Source of the DNA: Cacajao melanocephalus
Lineage: Eukaryota > Chordata > Mammalia > Primates > Pitheciidae
Assembly (NCBI GenBank): GCA_963573385.1
Contig: CAUYLG010071191.1
Span: 1-64,000 of the forward strand
Direction of reading: 5' to 3'
DNA: 64,000 bases
Both the position numbers and the translations under genes were made by a program. A model generated the notes under the pieces. That model was not told the DNA's origin. It did not search any database and was given only the letters and a program-made list of their open reading frames with translations. Shown piece after piece: positions 52,641 to 64,000 of this stretch; position 1 is the first letter of the stretch, and each line of letters starts with the position of its first letter.

Positions 52641-52789
52641 AAAAGTGGAAGGCATCTCCAGTTCTCACAAGGAGTAGCTGCATAAGTGAGATCCCCAGGA
52701 GCAGAGAAAAGTGGGTGTTACTCCCGATGAGTTTCACTCCTCTACTTCCACTTTCCCTGAAATCTGCAGCTGTACTAATTTTAACAACA

Positions 52790-52955
52790 ATAGCAGCTGA
52801 CATTTACTGAGAACTCACTATGTTTCAGACAGAGTTTTAAATGCTTTGTATGATGAGAAAACCGTGGCATAGAGATGCAGAGTAACTTGCCCAAGGCAAC
52901 AGCTAGTAAGTAGTAAAGATGGAATTTAAGCCAAGACGCCCAGGATGGCCAAGAG
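52790..52955 (-). mobile_element. MIR SINE, antisense
   Basis: AGCTGACATTTACTGAGAACTCACTATGTTTCAGAC, CAGAGTAACTTGCCCAAGGCAACAGCTAGTAAGTAG and GGAATTTAAGCC are reverse MIR. Confidence 0.9.
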
Positions 52956-55700
52956 CAATAACAAAGCTTTAGTTTGTAATCAGCCACTCATACGGTTCAC
53001 TTAGTACTTTAGAGACCTCTAGGATCCTTCTCAGTGTGGAGATAGGCAGGTATGTATCTTTACATATTATTTCCTCTGGTACCTAATGTGTTTCACACTT
53101 TTTAGTCGTGGGTGCATCTCTATAAGGAAATAATATCCAGCTAATGCATTATCAATTTCCCTACCATTGGTCTTTTAAAGGAAAGTTATCACCTTTATAA
53201 GCTATGTCATTTCTTTTATATTGGTTACAATCTTTTAGAAGGTAGGAGGAGGGGTGAAAATAAGAACACCACCATTTAGCCTCCAAGAATGTGTAAATCT
53301 CTGTAAATCCTCTAAGTCAAGTAATTTTGGGTCTGTGTTAGTCAAGGCTGATTTGAGTAGGTGCCCTTAAGGTGAAAGGGTAGCAATTTATCTATTCCAT
53401 AATGGGTTAATCACCAGCTGTACAGTTTGTTTATATCTAGGAAACAATTTACCACACATGAAGAATAGTAATTTTATTCTATCTCAGGGGTATCCCCAGT
53501 GTATTTTACAAGTTTACTCTGTAGTGTTATAGATAAAAGTTTAACTCTGGCTTTCAGTTGAGGAAGTCATGGCGGAGGAGGATGGGGGAAGAGGAAAGAA
53601 CAGCTCTGCTGGCCTGTAGGGGACACTGTTGCATCATTTATTAGAATTTTCCAGTATATTGTCCCAGGACAAAAAAAAACAAGGCAAAACAAACAAATCA
53701 GAAGACAAAAAAATAGGTTAACCACCTTAAAATTGCTCATTAGAATTATTTAAATCGTTCCTATGTGTTTAGAATGCCCAGCACTTCTCAGGTATTGGTC
53801 AGACTATGCAGTATCCGTGCAAGAAGGAGTAGGTTAGTGCTTCTTTCTGAGACAGGAGTGTTGACAGGACTCTTCTGATTAGCTTTCTTTCCATGGTCAA
53901 CTTTGGATAGGGTACTCAAGACATTCCTTTTTAGTTTAATAAACCTTTAGGTTAGTTAACCGTATTCATTTTTTTATTAAGATATGCTCATATTCAGTTT
54001 TTATGCTTCTAGAATGTATGCTAAATAAATGTCGTAATCCTTGGAAGAGTGTTTTGGAAGTTCTTGTTGTCTTCTTTTTAATCGGTATCTTTTTTTTTTC
54101 ACTGAAGAAGTTGCTGTTTACTGAGAAAATGAAGTCATATCTACAACGAAGGCTTATGTAGGGCCTGGTCTGAACTCCAGGAAGCATACGGCCAGATGCT
54201 CTGCTCTGGCTCTGTTTCCAGACTGTTGACAGCCATTGTATCTGTCCAGGTACCCCATGGTCTTGCCAGCAAAACCTCCACCCCTCTGCCCAGCTCTGGT
54301 CTCTTTCCTACAAGAATATGGGCCTGGGAGGCAGTGGCAATGAACCCTCAGAAAGCATAGGTTTTGCTAAGGCAGCCTGCACAGTAATGATATTGTTAGC
54401 TTGCTTCATTTCCAGTTTCACCATCAATTACACCATGTGTTTCATCCAGTTGGTGCTACCCTCCCAGTGTTAATTATAACCTACAAGACTGTTACAGTTA
54501 ATTTTATGGCAAGCATATTGTCTCTTCAAGGCTCCAGAGCAGCTCATAAATTATCTTGAAGGTAAAATGTAACTTGGGGAACTAGTTATGAAAATTCCAT
54601 CCATCTCGCTTAGGAGCTGCAGCTGCTACTGTCAGCTGCCTTGCCACTGCACTGTGAAGGAATTATGGTGGGTCAAGTTTAAGAGGGTAGGCCCAGGCTG
54701 TCACTGAGGAGAAGGGCTGTCCTGGCCCTGTCAGACAAGTACCTTCTGCCAATCCCTGGTGGTTTCACTTTGCAGGCAGGAAGAGGCAGGCAGCGCAGGT
54801 GGATGGTCCCCAAGCTGTCTGTATTCATTACTTTACAGAAACTTGTTGTAGGTAGGCAGGTCCAGAGACCTTTCCTCTTCTCTGTTGTCACGATGTTAGG
54901 CATCATCTGCAAAGTGTGAGATAGATAACTCTATAACTAACTCTGGGCTTGGTTCAGGAGAGGAGGAGAATAAAGGGGTGGAAGCTATTAGTGGCGGCAC
55001 CTCCCAGCCACCCCTTGCTGGTCCCCTACATGGTAATTTCTATCTTGCAAAATCTCCTGGCTTGAACAAGCGTTTTATTTGTGGTGGTGATTTTTCATAT
55101 AATCTGATAAAGTGAGATTTCACTGTGAACAAATGTACTCGAAAATTGCCCACTAAATAAATTAACAGGTTATCTTATTGGGATAATAAACACACTGCTT
55201 TTCTGTTTCCTCACACGAAGTCTAAGCTTTACATTTCAGCCCTCGGGGCTTTAGCATTATTATTTTTAATGACTGAACACAAGTCTTTCATTTAGCTTGT
55301 TTGTATAGTTACTGTAAATGATCTTTCTGCTGTTGGTTCTTCATTTGAAATTCTGCATGTTATGCTAGCTTTAAAAGCTTTGAGGGGGCCTTGGAGAATT
55401 GGGAGCTGTATTAAACACAGCATCTTCTAGCAGCATTGGAAATGGGCTGTGGCAGAAAAGTCAGAGAGGGTGTGTTAAGAAAGGACGCCTGCATCTATAA
55501 ATCGAAGTGTGAGTTTGCGTGAGGTGTATACAAACAGTGCTGGTTTTGGTGGCAGGTAGCAAACTTGCCATTGTAAAGTAAGAGAGCAATTCCCTTAGCT
55601 GGTGATTTCTCCTTATGTGTTTCTGAGCACTTTTATTGCATTCACACATCTATTTGTCTTTGTACCAAGGGTGCCTAAGATCATTACACTGAAGCTGTTT
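52956..55700. other. Repeat-poor intronic block
   Basis: No gene or clear interspersed repeat in 2.7 kb. Around 54380-54570 and 55060-55200 there are several TTAATTA, ATCTGATAAAG and GTTATCTTATTGGGATAATAA-type motifs (homeodomain- and GATA-like). A CAGCTG-dense stretch lies at 54612-54640. Possible regulatory DNA, not demonstrated. Confidence 0.4.
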
Positions 55701-55702
55701 AA

Positions 55703-56052
<350 letters not shown>

Positions 56053-56199
56053 TGAGCTCTTGATGATGGGGGCGTGATAATTGTTATTGTGAGTTTTCTA
56101 GTGAATGCTGGTGAACTTAGACCAGGGATTACAGATTCAAATGTCTGTAGGGCCTGGTAATAATGTATGTAAATGGAGCCAGAGAGGTGAGACACTATT

Positions 56200-56368
56200 A
56201 AGTTCAAGGCAGAACACACGCACACACACACGCACACACACACACACACATATGTGTGTATGCGTGCCAGAACCTACATAGAGTAGAGCAATATTACAAG
56301 GTCACAGAGGCAATACCCAGATTGTCTTCTGGTCTCTTGGCCAGTGGGCATTCACACTCTGTCTCAAG
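56200..56368. repeat. Left arm of a large inverted repeat, with (CA)n
   Basis: Begins AAGTTCAAGGCA, holds a CA/CGCA run (56213-56250), then GAACCTACATAGAGTAGAGC, ATATTACAAGGTCACAGAGGCAATACCCAG and CTGGTCTCTTGGCCAG. The reverse complement of 56645-56809 shows the same order and near-identical blocks. Confidence 0.92.
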
Positions 56369-56644
56369 TGGGCAGCCAGGCAGCTGCTCTCCAGCCTTGC
56401 AAAGAGGCAGTATCTATGTTAGTAGGTCTTCCACATTTTCAAGAAAAGTGGAACATTCATATTGTATGTGTATGCTTCTGCAGTCTCCCAGCGATTTAAG
56501 TGTTAGCATGAATTCAAATATTTGTAACTGTTATTCAGGCTAATCAAAACATGTCTGGAGGCTGGACGGTGAGGGCAGGATTCTCCTATAGAATGAAAGT
56601 CCTGACTACTTTGAATTAAAAACCTTCTCCATCTTCTCACACTT
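56369..56644. other. Spacer between the inverted-repeat arms
   Basis: 276 bases without recognisable repeat or gene separate the two arms. Confidence 0.75.
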
Positions 56645-56755
56645 CTCAAGAATAGAGGGAATGACCCTGGCTGGGAGACCACCACACAATCTAGGTATTG
56701 CCTCTGTGACCTTGTGACTTTGTAACATTGTCTTATTCTATGTAGGTTCTCATGT

Positions 56756-56798
<43 letters not shown>

Positions 56799-56809
56799 GC
56801 CTTGAACTT
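56645..56809. repeat. Right arm of a large inverted repeat, with (TG)n
   Basis: On the opposite strand it reads AAGTTCAAGGCAACAC, CA run (about 20 units), GAACCTACATAGAATAAGAC, TGTTACAAAGTCACAAGGTCACAGAGGCAATACCTAG and GGTCTCCCAGCCAG. It carries an 8-9 base AGTCACAA duplication not in the left arm. Confidence 0.92.
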
Positions 56810-59800
56810 GGCAGTATTTCATCTTTCCTTTTATAAACAAAGTATATGAGAGTTTTCAAAAGTGAATGAGGTGTATATGGTGCTCATTGTCACCATAAAA
56901 AGGTGTCTGCAAAAATGTTGGCAGTTTTAAATTTGATAAAGAGTTTAATTCTCAGAAAGGAAGGGCCAGGACTTCATTGCTAATGAATCACCGTTTCTCC
57001 TGTTACACCCTTGAGCTCCTGCTTTAGCTCCCAGCTCCTCCGTGGGGGGACCCAGCTGTTCTTTCATGGTACAAGTAAAGCTTGCACAAAGACGTCATGT
57101 GGCCAGAATCATCTTTTAGTCTCACTACTCCACACTGAGGGCCACATAGAGGTGTGGTTTGGGAAGTTGTTAAATGCAAGTGGGTTTGAGCTTCTGAAGA
57201 AGAGGAAAATATGAAAATGTTTGTTCCTTTAATAAAGAGAAAAAGGTAAGCCTAAACCTTGGCTGCCACTGAAGTCAGCTGTTACGCATGCATGGTTAAA
57301 TTTCACTGTAAATATTTCATAAGAGTTATTAGAATGGAGCCAGGTTGATATCACAGCCCCAACTGTACCAAAGGACCATTTCATTAAAATAAGCCAACAT
57401 TTCCAAAGAAACATGAATTTCTATGGCAAAGTTAACATAAAGTCAGAGAACCTTCTGGAGGAAATTTTGGTATCAGTGTTTATAATCTCTGCATTTATGG
57501 ATTTGCAGTTTGTGCAAAAAACTCCCAATGAGACTTTTATTTTGGTTAAATAAGACTAGCCTGTGAAATAGTCTGTATATCCAGATCCATCCTAATGCAA
57601 TGGCTTGGCAGCGTTTTGGATAAATAATGTCTTTTCCAAAATGTGTGTGTTTGAAAAAGGAAGAGGAAAATTAAGTGGCAAACTGTGTCTCTGGGTTGTC
57701 ATAAACGAACAGAATCTAGAAACAGAAAGACTGACAGTTCATTCATTCTTTGAACAAATTACATAGCTGTACGTTTATTTATTGATGCATGAAAGGTTGC
57801 AGTGAGGATCAAAATGTTTACCCTAACTAATTTCATTTTCCTTTTTGGTGTGGGGAAAGTAAGGATTTATTTAAACATGGTTTTTTTTTTTTTTTTTTTT
57901 TTGGTGTGTAACACAAAATATATATAAGGTTTAGAGGCATTTGGCAGAAAAAAAAGACATATTCACATTTGTAAAAAAACCTTAATCTATGCTCACAGAT
58001 GGTCCTGTTCAGGTGCTATTTTAATTATGAGGTAAAAAAACAGCCCCACACAGTAGGAAGTCGTCTTAATAAATGGACTGGAGCTTTTGTCTTCAAGCGT
58101 CAAAAAGCTTTGTTACTGAGAAATTTAAATACTTTGTATTATAGGGGAGAGTCTCAAAATGACCAAGATACTTGGAGAAAGCAAAATGATGGATTCTTCT
58201 AAAGATCAAATGAGCGTACAAGAAATGTTTTACAATTGCATAGCTTTGAACTTCCTTAGTACTGGTCATTTTAGTGATATTTTTTTCCGGTGATAAATGT
58301 CATAGATATATTCATGCAGCCAGAGGGAAAAGAAAAAGAAGAAATTGCACATACATTTAAAAAATTTGAATCCACATGGAAGTATTTCTTTACTGTTCTT
58401 AAGCTCAAAGGGTTGCTTTGCCCTTCATGTGATAGACTGCCCAGAAGAACTAATAGTAATTCAAATGACGCGGTAACTTACAGCTTGCATTAACAACACA
58501 CAAATAGAGCAGTCTTCTTACTAAATATTAGTAATATATTATAATAATGTTTTACTGTCTTTCCCTTAGTGGGGAATTATGAGGACCTGATGTTAGGACC
58601 TCAGTGTCCTGACATAGTTAATTATCCGTGGATAATGGTTTCAGCCATCGGAGTTCTCAGTGAGGCAGCTTTGTTGTTGAGGGCTTATTAAGTGTTTGCA
58701 GACTCAGGTGCTGTGCACCTAGGCACTTTCCTACAGAAGCAAACAGCTGTGTTTTCTTTACCATATTATACATCACATAGAACATCTCATTTATTATAAC
58801 GAAGCTAATGATGCTAGTGGAAACCTCTATGTCCCGTTCTATATAGTGATCATATATTTGCTGTAGAGTCGTTAGCTTGCTTTTCGTAAGTGATTAATCT
58901 TTTCTTATGCCAAGTGTATCATGTGAAAATGGGTTAGCACAGGGTCAAAATGCATTTAAACCAGTCTGCAGAGATTGGATAAGACCTTTGAATAAAGCGT
59001 CATTTTTTTTCTTTCACAAGGGCCTTGCCTGGTCTCCAAGCTACCCACCAACACAATGTTCACATTACTAGGAACTTGGGTTAATAACAGGGAACCATTT
59101 TCAGTTTTTTAGCGCTGAGACAGGATTCAGACCTGAAGGCATGCTAAGCCAAGTAAGCTTAGTGACAGCCATCCATGTTTAGTCTCTTAACAAGGCTGTG
59201 TATTGTCCGTGTGAATAATTTTGGTGGTGAGTTTCTGTGTAATCTACAGTGTCTTTGAGTTCATGCATAGGTAGACTCTACTGAAATGTGGGCCTAGCTC
59301 AGAGAGTCCTGAAGTGTAGTGCACTCTGCGTGGCATACAAGATGATCCTGTGAGACACTGATGAATACTTTTTATCTGAAAATCAATATGTTTTGCTTTT
59401 TGTGTGTATAGAGAGACATTTGAAATTCACTCTCAGCAATTTTGGAAGAATACACTCTATTATTATTAACTATGTTACACTGCTATACAATATATCTCAA
59501 AAACTGATTCCTCCTGTCTAACTGAATATATTTTACGTTGGGTTAGAAAAGCTTAATTAGAATATTGGATCCATGCTTCTCAACTAATATTACTGAGGAC
59601 AAGACTCAAATCAATCTTGTTTCTTTCTTAAGTTGATTTAAAGAAAATGCTAGAAATGCAATAATGTGGGTGGTTCTTGGATATGGCTAAAATCTTGACG
59701 GTGGATCACATCATCAAAGTTTATAAAATGCTGGCCTTATCAACTGGAGGGGCCCAGAAACATATGTTTCAATCATAATTATGCTATTGATTATAAAGAA
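56810..59800. other. Unique intronic DNA
   Basis: No named interspersed repeat or gene. A pure T run of 22 lies at 57881-57902. The remainder is AT-rich; the open frames (up to 67 codons) show no domain. Confidence 0.5.
57881..57902. repeat. (T)n homopolymer
   Basis: An uninterrupted T run of 22 not attached to an Alu body. Confidence 0.9.
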
Positions 59801-59839
59801 GATGATCATGATCACCATCATCATCATCATCATCATCAT
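59801..59839. repeat. (ATC)n microsatellite
   Basis: GATGATCATGATCACC followed by eight TCA units, directly next to an antisense MIR start. Confidence 0.92.
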
Positions 59840-60075
59840 AGCAGCTAACCTCCATTGCATCTTTACTGTATGCAGCTACCTTTCTAAGTGTTTTGTGCAT
59901 ATTTCCTTATTTATGCTTCACACCAACCCAGTGACGCACTGTTTTGTTTTCTTTTCTTTTCTTTCATTTTATAGTTAATGTAACTAAGACCCAGAGAGGT
60001 TAGGGAATTTGCTCAGGATAACACAGGTTGTCGGTGGTCAAGCCAGGATTTGAGTCCAGGCAGTCAGCTTCTGAT
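59840..60075 (-). mobile_element. MIR SINE, antisense
   Basis: GCAGCTAACCTCCATTGCATC, TTCTAAGTGTTTTGTGCATATTTCC, GACCCAGAGAGGTTAGGGAATTTGCTCAGG and GGATTTGAGTCCAGGCAGTC are reverse MIR. A (TTTTC)n run at about 59948-59966 interrupts it. Confidence 0.9.
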
Positions 60076-63014
60076 GTCTTCTTAATCCACTTCATTTTTC
60101 CGTATTGTGATAGATTAGGAAATATTATTCTCTGTTCTCTAAAGAAGAAAGGTGGAGAAGCAACATGGAAACATGCAACATAGCATATGATAATACCATG
60201 ATGATCCATGTTTTATGGAGGGCTCTAACCTGTGCAGCTGATTGGACCCTGCTATGACTGTATTCTGAACCCTTAGCATCCTGGATGTGTACTAGAGCAG
60301 ATGACAAGGGTCAGTGGAGCAAAAAAAATCTTTGACAACTTCTCATATTTTTGTACTTAGAGAAGTTATCATAATTCTTTTCTCCATTCACTTTAAGTAT
60401 ATGTAAGCAGTATCTAATCTTGTGGGAAACTGAAAGTGAAACTCTCTAGCAAATAGCATGGTTATATGCCAAGAAAGAAGAGACAGAGTTAACCTATGAA
60501 AATTAATCTTGACTGTTAACAAATGTGCCGAAATGGGTGGAAGAACACAGCCCACAAGACTGACATGTAGGTGGGAATTGGACCTGCCGGGTCCCAGACG
60601 GAGACCTCATGCACACATTTGAAGTTCTTTTGTGACTCTCCATTAACCTTGACTTAAAGTTCCAGAAAAATGCTCAAGCAGGTGAGAATTCTCATACTGT
60701 CTTTCTCATTTGAGAAAATGAGCCAATGCCTACTTTTTTTAAGTGATATTTATGACTAGTTACATTGCACAAGGAAACTGGACGTGGGTGAGGTGTTAAG
60801 GTATAGAGAAATGGGTAATAAGGGAACTTAGAAAACCCATCCACTGAACGTTTCCAAGCCACCCTCCCCACGGGCGCAGAGTCATCACGAACGATTACTT
60901 GAGAATTGTGAAGGGCTCAAAGAGGAAAATTGGAGAACAAAATGGGTTGGAAGAATTTATACTTTTTTTCATTTCAACTTGAAGCCAAGGGCTAAAACTC
61001 ATGTCTTACACCATTGTAATCTACAACCATTTAATTTGCTAACAAGACTTAACTGATCAGGATCTGCAACCTCCTTCTCCAGTATAATCAAAACAAGAAG
61101 CATTTGGCTCTGGAAAGTAAACGTTGTCTATCTTTTATTGTCTGGCCCCACCATTTTCTTTCTGGCAGGCTGAGATGAAACAGAAAGCTGATATTTGGAG
61201 CCACTGGAATTGCAGGCCTTGTAATTTAGAAATATCCATTTTATCCCGTGTAATTTCTTCCCTAAGATTCCTCAGTCTAAATCTGATACAGGTAGGAGCC
61301 AAGACAAACAGTAACCATTTATAGTCACCCAGACCAGTTTGAATTTCACTCTAATGTAAAGCAAAAAGAGTTTTTGGCTTCATTTCAGGTGTGTAACAGG
61401 GGTAGAAAATGCATTTAAAATTTAGCAGCAAATGTTACCATATGTTTCCATAACAACTGCAGACTTTTATGTTAGAAAAGCAATAATATAAACACGTAGG
61501 AATCTTGGAACAGTAAACTATTAATTTACCAAATATAAAAAATCCAGCATGAAGGGGCTTTTATAGCCACAGAAGCCATGAGAGGCCCAGCATCCTGTGA
61601 ATTTCTCCATTATGTGGCAGAAAGTGCTGCCGGTTCCTTTAAATGAGCAAATCTTTTAAAATTATAGGTACAGTGTCCGTTCTCCACAGTGCCTTTTTGT
61701 GAAACAATGCGTAGTGGTGCCAGTGATGGCTGAATTCTTCTTACCATATTGAACTAGTAAAATACCCTTTAGAAGCTACTTCCAGTGCATATCTGTAATA
61801 AGACAACTGCATTTTTTCCCTTCACCCATAGCTTCAAACTTAATGACGAAGGCTAGGGTTCCTGCAGAAAGTGCGGTGCCCAGTAGTTGGCTCTAATGCT
61901 TGGCAAAGAGTAGATGTTCATCGTTGCTGATGGATAGGAACAAGGTTCTCAGTTTTCTCACCTACCCATTTTGAAACATAAAAAAGACAAGGGGAAAAGG
62001 GGAAAGGCAGATCTATTTAACCACATCTTAAGAATGAGGAGTTAGTAAATAGAGTTGTTGAAATCACATTCAGTGTTCTTTGAATTCTCTGTGGAACAAA
62101 GAAATAGCCTCCTTTTAACATGGCTACTTGTGGATGGGCCTTTCATCTGAAAGGAGGCAGAATGTCTTTTTCCCTAAACCTGCCTCAGAGAGTACAGCAG
62201 GTTTTGAATCCTTTCCTGCAATAAAACCAACAACGTTACCTTGTCATTTAAGGCGAGATGGTGTAGCTTAACTAGTTCCGAAACTTGGGTTCATGACATC
62301 ACTGTCATTAAACACATACCGATCAATGAAGACTAAAGTCAAAGAGAAAAGAAGGTCGAAGGGAGGTGGCTGATGTAAAAATTAGGTGCAGAACTCCGGG
62401 GCCAGGGGTGCATTCAGGAAGGGTGCTGCTGTGACTACAGGGTAGAGAGAAGGGTGAAATCTTCATTTTAGAAGGTGGAGTAAAGAGACTAGGGTTTCAG
62501 CTGTGGCAGGGGTGTCACCTTGGCCTCTCTTTAGCCTTCACAATAGAGCCCACGGGCTGTTGAGCCAGAAGTGGTGCAGCAGGGGCATTGGTTAAGAAGG
62601 CTCACAGTGTTAGGGGCCAAAGGAGAAGATGGACACTAATGTTTAAGGGGCCTGAGTGGGTCTGAGAAAACGTGGACACACAGAAGCAAGAGTGAGCGGC
62701 ATGATTTGGAGTAGCAGAGATGGCATCAGCAAAAGAAGAGCTGCTTTGTGAAGACCCGATTCATTCCCAAGTCCTTGGTAGGCGTCTATTTTTAGAGCAG
62801 AAACCCAATTTCACCCAAGTTACCACTGTCTCTAATTAGACTAACAAGAAACTTTCTAATATTTCTGTCAGTGCTTAACCAGTTCTAGAGTGTTTTATGC
62901 TACAAAGCATTCTTTAAGCATTAGTGCCATTGGAGTCTAGCATTGACCATATGGGTCCTTAATTTGTGTCTAAGTATCCAGTAGCATGAAGATGGATGGT
63001 TAAGAAAAAACCAA
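60076..63014. other. Unique intronic DNA
   Basis: No gene or confidently named repeat. Purine-rich text at 62400-62760 might be a decayed antisense L2. The stretch 61440-61850 is repeat-free. Confidence 0.45.
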
Positions 63015-63300
63015 GAGCCATTCATTCATTCCACAAATATTTATTGAACACTTAATGGTGTCCCTGGAACTGGGTATACAAGAGTGAACAAAAAACCACA
63101 GCCTGTTTCTTGTGCTGATAGAGCTTACAGTCCAGTGGCAAGAAGCTGACTGAAAATAAGCAAGTAAAAAAGAGGATGTCAGATAACAACATGTACTATG
63201 GAGAAAAGGCAACAGGTAGGCAACTGGGGAGGGGAATGGAGCTTTTTAGGGAAGCCTCACTTGAGCTGAGATGAGGGGGAAGAGAAGGAACCAATCAATG
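63015..63300 (-). mobile_element. L2 LINE fragment, antisense
   Basis: CATTCATTCCACAAATATTTATTGAACACTTAATGG, GGGTATACAAGAGTGAACAAAAAACC, GATAGAGCTTACAGTCCAGTGGC and GGGAAGCCTCACTTGAGCTGAGATGAGG follow reverse L2. Confidence 0.92.
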
Positions 63301-63424
63301 TGACGGAGGGAGAAGTAAGTGAGATGGGATGAGACAAGAAGGAGGGGTCACATTTTTGGGTTGGAGTAAAGATTTCATCATGGTATCTGCTGACAGATGG
63401 AACATGAATCCAAGTTCTATTTAC

Positions 63425-63660
63425 AAAGTATACTGAAAGTGCCCACTATGTGGCCAGTGCTGTGTTAGGAAAACACAGTTCTTCTGATCAAAGTTGTAGT
63501 TTAGTTGTTGGGAAAGAGACATAATTCATTGTGAGATAAATGCCAAATTAAATAACATTGACCATAAGTAAATCATGAGCTCTTTGAAATAAGTAGTCAA
63601 TGTGAGCTGGGAAAGTCTTTATGGAAAGAGAGAGGGCATCAGAATTGGAGCTCAGAACTA
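63425..63660 (-). mobile_element. L2 LINE fragment, antisense
   Basis: GTGCCCACTATGTGGCCAGTGCTGTGTTAGG and GTTGGGAAAGAGACATAATTCATTGTGAGATAAATGCC resemble the reverse L2 3' end. A second, separate copy after 63015-63300. Confidence 0.65.
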
Positions 63661-63661
63661 T

Positions 63662-63812
63662 TGAGGCTGTGGTTCATGCTTAGAGTCCCAAGGGCTTTGG
63701 AAGGCCAAGGTGGGAGGACTGCTTGAGGCCAGAAATTCAAGGCCAGCCTGGGCAACATAGCCAGATCCCATCTCTACAAAAAAAATTTAAAGTAAAAATT
63801 GAAAAAAAATCC
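63662..63812 (+). mobile_element. Alu left monomer (FLAM/AluJ-like), sense
   Basis: GAGGCTGTGGTTCATGC, TTTGGAAGGCCAAGGTGGGAGGACTGCTTGAGGCCAG, GGCCAGCCTGGGCAACATAGCC and an A-rich end; no right monomer follows. Confidence 0.88.
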
Positions 63813-63814
63813 GT

Positions 63815-63950
63815 TTTGCGCCTCCTGTGTGTTGATGCTTTGTGTGTATCTTTAAGTTTTTCCTCATAGTAATCATACAAAGGTAAGTGCTTTAATCCCC
63901 ATGTTATAGATGATGAAAGTAAATTCAGAGAAAGTTAAAGGTGGCTATTG
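63815..63950 (-). mobile_element. MIR SINE, antisense
   Basis: TTTGTGTGTATCTTTAAGTTTTTCCTCATAGTAATC, CCCCATGTTATAGATGATGAAAGTAAATTCAGAGAAAG resemble reverse MIR. Confidence 0.72.
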
Positions 63951-64000
63951 ACAAAACTTCATCTCAAACCATTTAACATCTGAGAACCTAAAAAGCACTG

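Noticed and set aside
56503..56859. Open frame with a His-Thr repeat
   Set aside because: Translation of the TG/CA run in the right inverted-repeat arm.
59781..59978. Ile-rich hydrophobic open frame resembling a membrane segment
   Set aside because: Produced by the (ATC)n microsatellite and MIR sequence.

Overview
This is a 64 kb stretch of primate nuclear DNA, most likely human or a close relative, lying inside one large gene. The organism call rests on about 17 Alu or Alu-monomer insertions on both strands, together with L1, L2, MIR, MER5A and Tigger-type repeats and intron-like unique DNA. I cannot separate human from another ape or Old World monkey by eye.

The only protein-coding sequence I can support is one 125-base exon at 42142-42266 on the + strand. 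Its 41 complete codons match residues 414-454 of FTO, the 2-oxoglutarate/Fe(II)-dependent RNA demethylase. It is the penultimate coding exon (exon 8). It has a pyrimidine-rich acceptor ending in AG and a donor reading GTTAGT. Positions 1-42141 are therefore the downstream part of FTO intron 7, and 42267-64000 are the start of the very long intron 8. I found no other FTO exon, RNA gene or CRISPR array.

Layout. 0-6.5 kb: an AluJ, CA and TTTG microsatellites, and unique DNA. 6.5-16.7 kb: L2 fragments, three Alus, an old L1 split by an AT/CA-rich satellite, MIR, MER5A, a 40-bp-arm hairpin and a Tigger element nested in an L2. 16.7-18.0 kb: an unexplained block containing the longest open frame of the window. 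18.0-20.3 kb: a minus-strand L2 broken up by three Alus. 20.3-25.6 kb: mostly unique DNA. 25.6-29.3 kb: Alus, MIRs, two L1 pieces and a (TTTC)n tract grown from an Alu tail. 29.3-34.9 kb: mostly unique, with a GC-richer block near 32.2 kb. 34.9-41 kb: L2, MIR, L1 and Alus. 42.1 kb: FTO exon 8. 42.7-43.9 kb: a Tigger/MER2-type transposon and an Alu monomer. 43.9-46.9 kb: a repeat-poor block with clustered homeodomain-type motifs. 46.9-55.7 kb: L1, L2, Alu and MIR. 56.2-56.8 kb: an unidentified inverted repeat with arms of about 165 bp carrying CA/TG runs. 57-64 kb: mostly unique DNA with MIR, L2 and an Alu monomer.

The most interesting items are the large inverted repeat at 56.2-56.8 kb, the near-perfect hairpin at 15.27-15.37 kb, the repeat-poor blocks that may be regulatory (the FTO introns are known to carry IRX3/IRX5 enhancers), and the Alu arrangement around a frame-shifting exon. 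I see no bacterial-type operon, defence system or other unusual gene system here. Repeat family names come from recognising consensus sequence by eye, and boundaries are good to roughly 5-20 bases unless target-site duplications are quoted.
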